Shown here: positions 59,383-64,000 of the stretch, piece by piece
Layout of the letters: each line of letters begins with the position of its first letter
How positions within the stretch are numbered: position 1 is the stretch's first letter
Assembly: GCA_025618425.1 (NCBI GenBank)
Contig: CM046848.1
Span: forward strand, 29,634,592-29,698,591
Length of the DNA stretch: 64,000 bases
Source: Heliocidaris tuberculata
Taxonomy: Eukaryota > Echinodermata > Echinoidea > Camarodonta > Echinometridae
Direction of reading: 5' to 3'
The notes under the pieces: model-generated
The model's input: the letters and a program-made list of their open reading frames with translations, nothing else
The model's database searches: none
Told to the model about the DNA's origin: nothing
Position numbers and translations under genes: made by a program

Positions 59383-62290
59383 AATATCTTGCTCCATTAT
59401 CACGCATTTGATTTAGTCAGTAGCGCTTTTCTTTCTGATGGGGGTGTGAAATAATAGGTGTGCAAGATGAAACAATTTTAGGCCTGGTGCACACAAGGCA
59501 TTATTTCACTATGTCTTGACACCAACCGACTGCAGTTGTCAATTCAATAGAATTCATGCCACAGTAAGCAGTAAACAATAGGCCCCTACAGATAGAGACG
59601 GATACATTTAGCTCCGCTCGCATACAGAAGACAAGTGTTCTGTCCGATTCATTGGTTGGTGTAGATTGCTAAGCTAGTGGGGCACTGAAACTCCGTTTTT
59701 GTCCAAAATAATATCTGAGAGGAACCTTTGCAGTGACTCCAACCAGAAGAATACCTCACTATACGATGGAGTATGGAGCAATCATCAGTACCCAGGATTG
59801 AATGATATCATGGAAAGTATGATCCTGATAGCACAAGACATAGACTTAAAGACCATAGAAAAGACTGTAACTTGTAGAGGAAAGAATTCCTAACTGTACT
59901 GACATTTGAATAAGAACCTTATCAGTTGATTCCTTCTATGACATGTATATGCTTTTATTACAGATCAGTACTTTGTGTAGAGGGGGAGGGAATGGAAGGA
60001 GGGGGCACCTCATTTGTTAATCTAGATTTGGCCAGAGGGGACATAACATTTTTATAAACATGAAGGTCCTTATTCTTGGTGATAACTGCTTCAGTCAATA
60101 CTGCCAGTTTTTATTGATTGTGAAGAGAGAATCTGAGAATACTTCTTTTGATGTATATTCCTAATTAAGGAATTCAGAATTGCCGGTATGTTATGACCCT
60201 TGTAAATATTTCCTTTTTATGGTAGAACACTTTATTCAGATAAATCTAGAATATCAGATGATTAATCCTTATGGATACTAGATTTAATAGTATTGTTAAA
60301 AAGATTTTTCCAGTATTAATTCAAAAGAAAAATCATTATACTGATGACTTATTGTCTTACTCATTATGTTCTATATTATACTTAATCTTATTTTTCAAAT
60401 TTTTACTTGATATATTGGAATGTTTCTAATTTCACATGATATGATGGAATTATATCAAGAGCACTTTAAATGCTGTGGGAAATTTTAAAGTTTATAAGAA
60501 TATATCTTTTGAGAAGAACTGAAGGAATATTATGTAAATATGTGTAGTAAATAATTATGAATTTACAACGGAAACAAGTCTTGCAGGAAATGTTGATATT
60601 CCTAGATGCGGAAGGCCCTAGATCTTTGTATTACTGTGTTGGTCGAACTTATTCCACATTTAATAGTTTATTTTTTTCAGAAATACATTCATGAATTAAT
60701 TCTTACTTCTGGGCTATTTTCAGCTTCCCCTGAGTATGGAATTAGGGAAGGGGGGGGGGGGGTCATTTGGGAGAGAGGAAAATGGAAAGAGTCAGCTAGT
60801 CTAATTTCTAACCTCAAACCAATGTGTTGTCCTTGAGATGGGGTGGGGGGGGGGGAACACACACCTTAACTTGAGCTAATATAATCTATTTTCTATGGAG
60901 ATGTTTATGAATACATACTCAAAGCACTGACCTTCTATTACATAGGGCTATGCTTTTATACTCCTTTGTTTACCATTCCCTGTGATATGCTATATGTATT
61001 CGGACATGATGCAGAACATCGATGTAATTTTAATCAGTCAGGAAGATTTCTAGTTCATGTTATCAAATATTCTTGGATATAATCCATCTACCCGCTTTCA
61101 TTTGAAGAGCACATTATAAAAACAGTACATAGTCATAATCTTATCTGCATTTTTGATGAACGTATTAAAAACTAGTTTCGTAAGAAATGAACAAGATAGT
61201 ACATTAACCTACCAACCACTGTAATGTGTGGGAGCCTATACATAGTTATATGTCAACATTCATTATTTTGTTTTTTATGTTCATATTTGGAAATGGTTTC
61301 TTTGTAACAATTTCATGTACAATGTACCATTATGTCTGCATATATGTCTGCATGTATGCCTCTATATTGATACTTTGTAAATTGTGTATGTTACCTTGAA
61401 GTGTGGAATGGCATGATTTCAAGTAAGATTTGCTTCCATTAAAGTTTGTTCACATATGACCTGATAAATCCGCGGTGTACCACGGGGTTTTCGTAAGCAT
61501 TATGCGCTTTACATTTTTGTATCTGTAAGTAAGCATAGCATCTTTGTTGTGCCAGCTACCTTTTTCATCCCCACTTGCCATTCATTTATACGTTAAAAAA
61601 AAAAAAAAAGGAATGCTGAAATTTCTTGCGTTGTATGTGAACAAGCCTTTAGAAGTCAAATCTTGTCTAAATATAGACTGCACTTGTAATTCTCCAACAA
61701 TTACTACATCATTTCCCTTATCAAGTATAATTGCAATAATAGTTTTCTGAAGTGAGTTTGTTCATTTTGTTTTTATTGCTCGTCATCCTGCCCTCCCTCT
61801 CCCTTTCTGCATCACTTCCTCCCCTCTTTCTCGTTCTTCCCCTCTTTCTTGTTCTTCCCCTTCTGTCGCTCTGCCCTCACTCATTCCCCCCTATCCTCTT
61901 CTCTCCCCTTCCATCTTATCATCTACACTTCTTTGAATACAACTCAGAGATTGACTTGCAGCTTGATCTGTACTTGTAAAAACTTTACTCTTATTTTGTT
62001 CTCTTGAGAATTCTACGTGTTTTGCCTTGTGCCATATATGTATAATTTTATAATGAGTTAATTTATTGAGATGCATGTATATGTTTCACCTTTTACTAAA
62101 TGTTGAATTTCTTTATAATTGAACTATTTTGTCTCTGTTAAGACTTTTACTATCTTCTTTGTGACACGAGATTGTGAAATATATCTTATTTTTTTGTTCA
62201 TGAATCGATATTTTGTCTTTATTTTAATGTGCAAATTGTGTACATGAGAATATTTATTGCTGACTTACAATAAAAACTGCAAATACATGC
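59383..62290 (+). other. Probable 3' UTR of USP20
   Basis: About 2.9 kb of AT-rich sequence following the TAG stop, with several G runs (60747-60757, 60843-60854), a TC-rich stretch (61780-61920) and no supported gene. A canonical AATAAA near 62269 suits a long 3' UTR; an ATTAAA at about 61438 could give a shorter one. Confidence 0.55.
62269..62274 (+). promoter_or_regulatory. Candidate polyadenylation signal of USP20
   Basis: AATAAA in TTACAATAAAAACTGC, followed 20-50 bases later by T/G-rich sequence (GGTTCTGTAATATACTTTCTG, a downstream-element-like stretch). Confidence 0.5.
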
Positions 62291-64000
62291 GGTTCTGTAA
62301 TATACTTTCTGTATTGAATAATGTCCTTAATTGAGTCGACTTTGTTTTATTCCATAAACTTCTTATTTTATATAACTAATAATTAAGCAATAACATTTTT
62401 AGTGATATCAAACATATAATAGAATACAGCTATCTAAAATGGAATGCAAATAAAATGGTGCATGAGAATTCCAAAGGTTTTTATTAAATAATACATGTAT
62501 GTATTCTTCTGAATCGCTTGCAAGTTCCTCTTAATGTAGTAATTTTCTCGTATTATACATGTAGAGAGGAAGTTAGAACACATTTGAAATTACTGTAGTT
62601 GCCATGTTAACAAAGGATTTAAGACTTTTACAAAACGTCGATAAAGGTTCTATTTCTAATACATTAAAATGGACATTTTGTTACTAAAACGCCCTTCTCT
62701 TCCTTCTCCCCAACTATGATGTAATATATAATTTTTCATTGATGTCAATGCTTATTTATTTGTGATTGGGTAGCTAGGTTAACATTTTTTTTATAGATCT
62801 CATTTAAAGCTTGTCATAAATCTGATTGGAAAAAAAATACAATGTATGAAGGAGACATTCGACAATGTGTTGGTTCCAAATATCGACTTAAAACAATGCC
62901 AGTGCCCAAAAAACTATAGCTATCATGCCTTCTTGGAATTAATTAGCAGACTGCATTCATGTCTGTAGATTTCTTTAAAGATTGTATTACAGTACCAGAT
63001 TATACATTTTATATTGACTTTGTTTTTATTCAGAGGAATTCGAGAATACCCTTTTATATGTTACCTTTGACCAACTCCGTAGCTTTTTCCCTTTTTGCTG
63101 TCGACATTCGGCGTTATAGTGACGCCATCCGTGTGCGCTGCGCTGCAACCGAACCTCGAACCTGCTTCTCTCGTTGCTAGCGGTATCAACCACTGATGTC
63201 CGTACACAGTTCTTGACAGGTTTGATAAATTCAACAAGAATTGCGTTCGGACAATCAACGGAGAACACACGCAATGAAAGTTTGATGTGTGATGCTGTGG
63301 GGTGGATGCTTGACTTTGAAGTCCCTTCCAGGAACATGGTTGACCCGAGCAGCTTCCCGGTGTTTAGACGATTCTGCATGCATTTTTTATTTTCAGCCAC
63401 TTATCCAACAAGGCAACAATATACGTACCAGTCCATAGTGTTTAACTTGTAAATGTTTTAAATTTATGTAAATATATTTAAATCTATGAATGCTTCCTCC
63501 TGGAACCCGTTAACAAACTATGTATTCACATAATTTATGACATCATCACCATGAATGGAATCAACCGCGTATTCAGTAGTTGGTGCTATGTCGGGCAAGT
63601 ATTAGGTTGTCAAGATCAACCTTGGCTTAAGTCAAATTACACCGGTGTCTTTGTAACTGAATGCCCGAATGCTGATCATAGTGCGGCGCTGCATTATTAG
63701 AAAGCAGCTGTAAAGCATGAGTCATTGTTCTGCATAAGACCTGACTTTCTTACATTCAAATGTCATACGTAGGCCAACTTCTTTCACATCGGCTACTTTA
63801 ACAAAAAATTAAATGCTTTGTTCGAATATCTAGAAATATAGATTAGAAATCCATTTAAAAAGAAACAGTAAAACTATGCCCAAGTAATAAAAATCTCGTG
63901 GTCTGATTTCATAACATTTTTTTTTTTACTGTATTCTCCAAAATTTTATATATCGCATTTCCCTTTCGTTACATTTCATCTCATTTGGGAAGGAGTGCTG
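62291..64000. other. Downstream flank, no supported gene
   Basis: Mostly AT-rich. Positions 63090-63400 are distinctly less AT-rich with several CpGs and open in frames on both strands (for example a 124-codon minus-strand frame at 63400-63026), which could be a first exon or promoter of a neighbouring gene. No domain, splice-consistent partner or homology is recognisable. Confidence 0.4.

Noticed and set aside
59699..59893. 64-codon ORF after the USP20 stop
   Set aside because: Lies in the 3' UTR, no domain or splice signals.

Overview
The window looks like nuclear DNA from an invertebrate deuterostome, most likely an echinoderm and plausibly a sea urchin. The reasons are small exons with GT-AG introns of about 0.3-3 kb, AT-rich non-coding DNA, many small non-autonomous DNA transposons, frequent poly-G/poly-C runs, and proteins closely resembling single-copy ancestors of vertebrate gene pairs. 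The taxon is an inference; no species marker was seen.

Four protein genes were reconstructed exon by exon with consistent splice phases. (1) Positions 1-11583, plus strand: the 3' 12 exons of ZER1, the CUL2 ubiquitin-ligase receptor for Gly/small-residue N-degrons. (2) 18766-20463, minus strand: the last two exons of an ankyrin-repeat protein with a SOCS-box-like C-terminus, closest in layout to ANKRD61 and the ASB family. (3) 21334-27266, plus strand: a complete seven-exon, 500-residue gene for a type I membrane protein with a signal peptide, one thrombospondin type 1 repeat, a transmembrane helix, a cysteine-rich juxtamembrane block and a tyrosine-rich tail. (4) 35336-59382, plus strand: a complete 24-coding-exon, 943-residue ubiquitin-specific protease, the USP20/USP33 ortholog. 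A tRNA-Leu(TAA) lies antisense in an intron of gene 3.

The ankyrin gene and the membrane-protein gene diverge from a short shared intergenic space (20464-21333). ZER1 and USP20 are also neighbours in human 9q34.11, so the linkage may be ancient. Three of the four genes act, or probably act, in ubiquitin transfer or removal.

The space between genes (11584-18765, 27267-35335) and the larger introns are filled with mobile elements. They include at least five families flanked by TTAA, one of which carries a decayed THAP-domain transposase remnant (Kolobok-like). There is also an hAT element with an exact 8-bp target duplication, a family of CCAAT-containing foldback elements whose stems differ between copies, nested inverted repeats, a 146-bp-unit minisatellite element in two opposite copies, and tRNA-derived SINE-like pieces. 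The USP20 intron 51051-54395 holds a decayed duplicate of the catalytic-His exon and has been invaded by several elements. Positions 62291-64000 hold no gene I can support.
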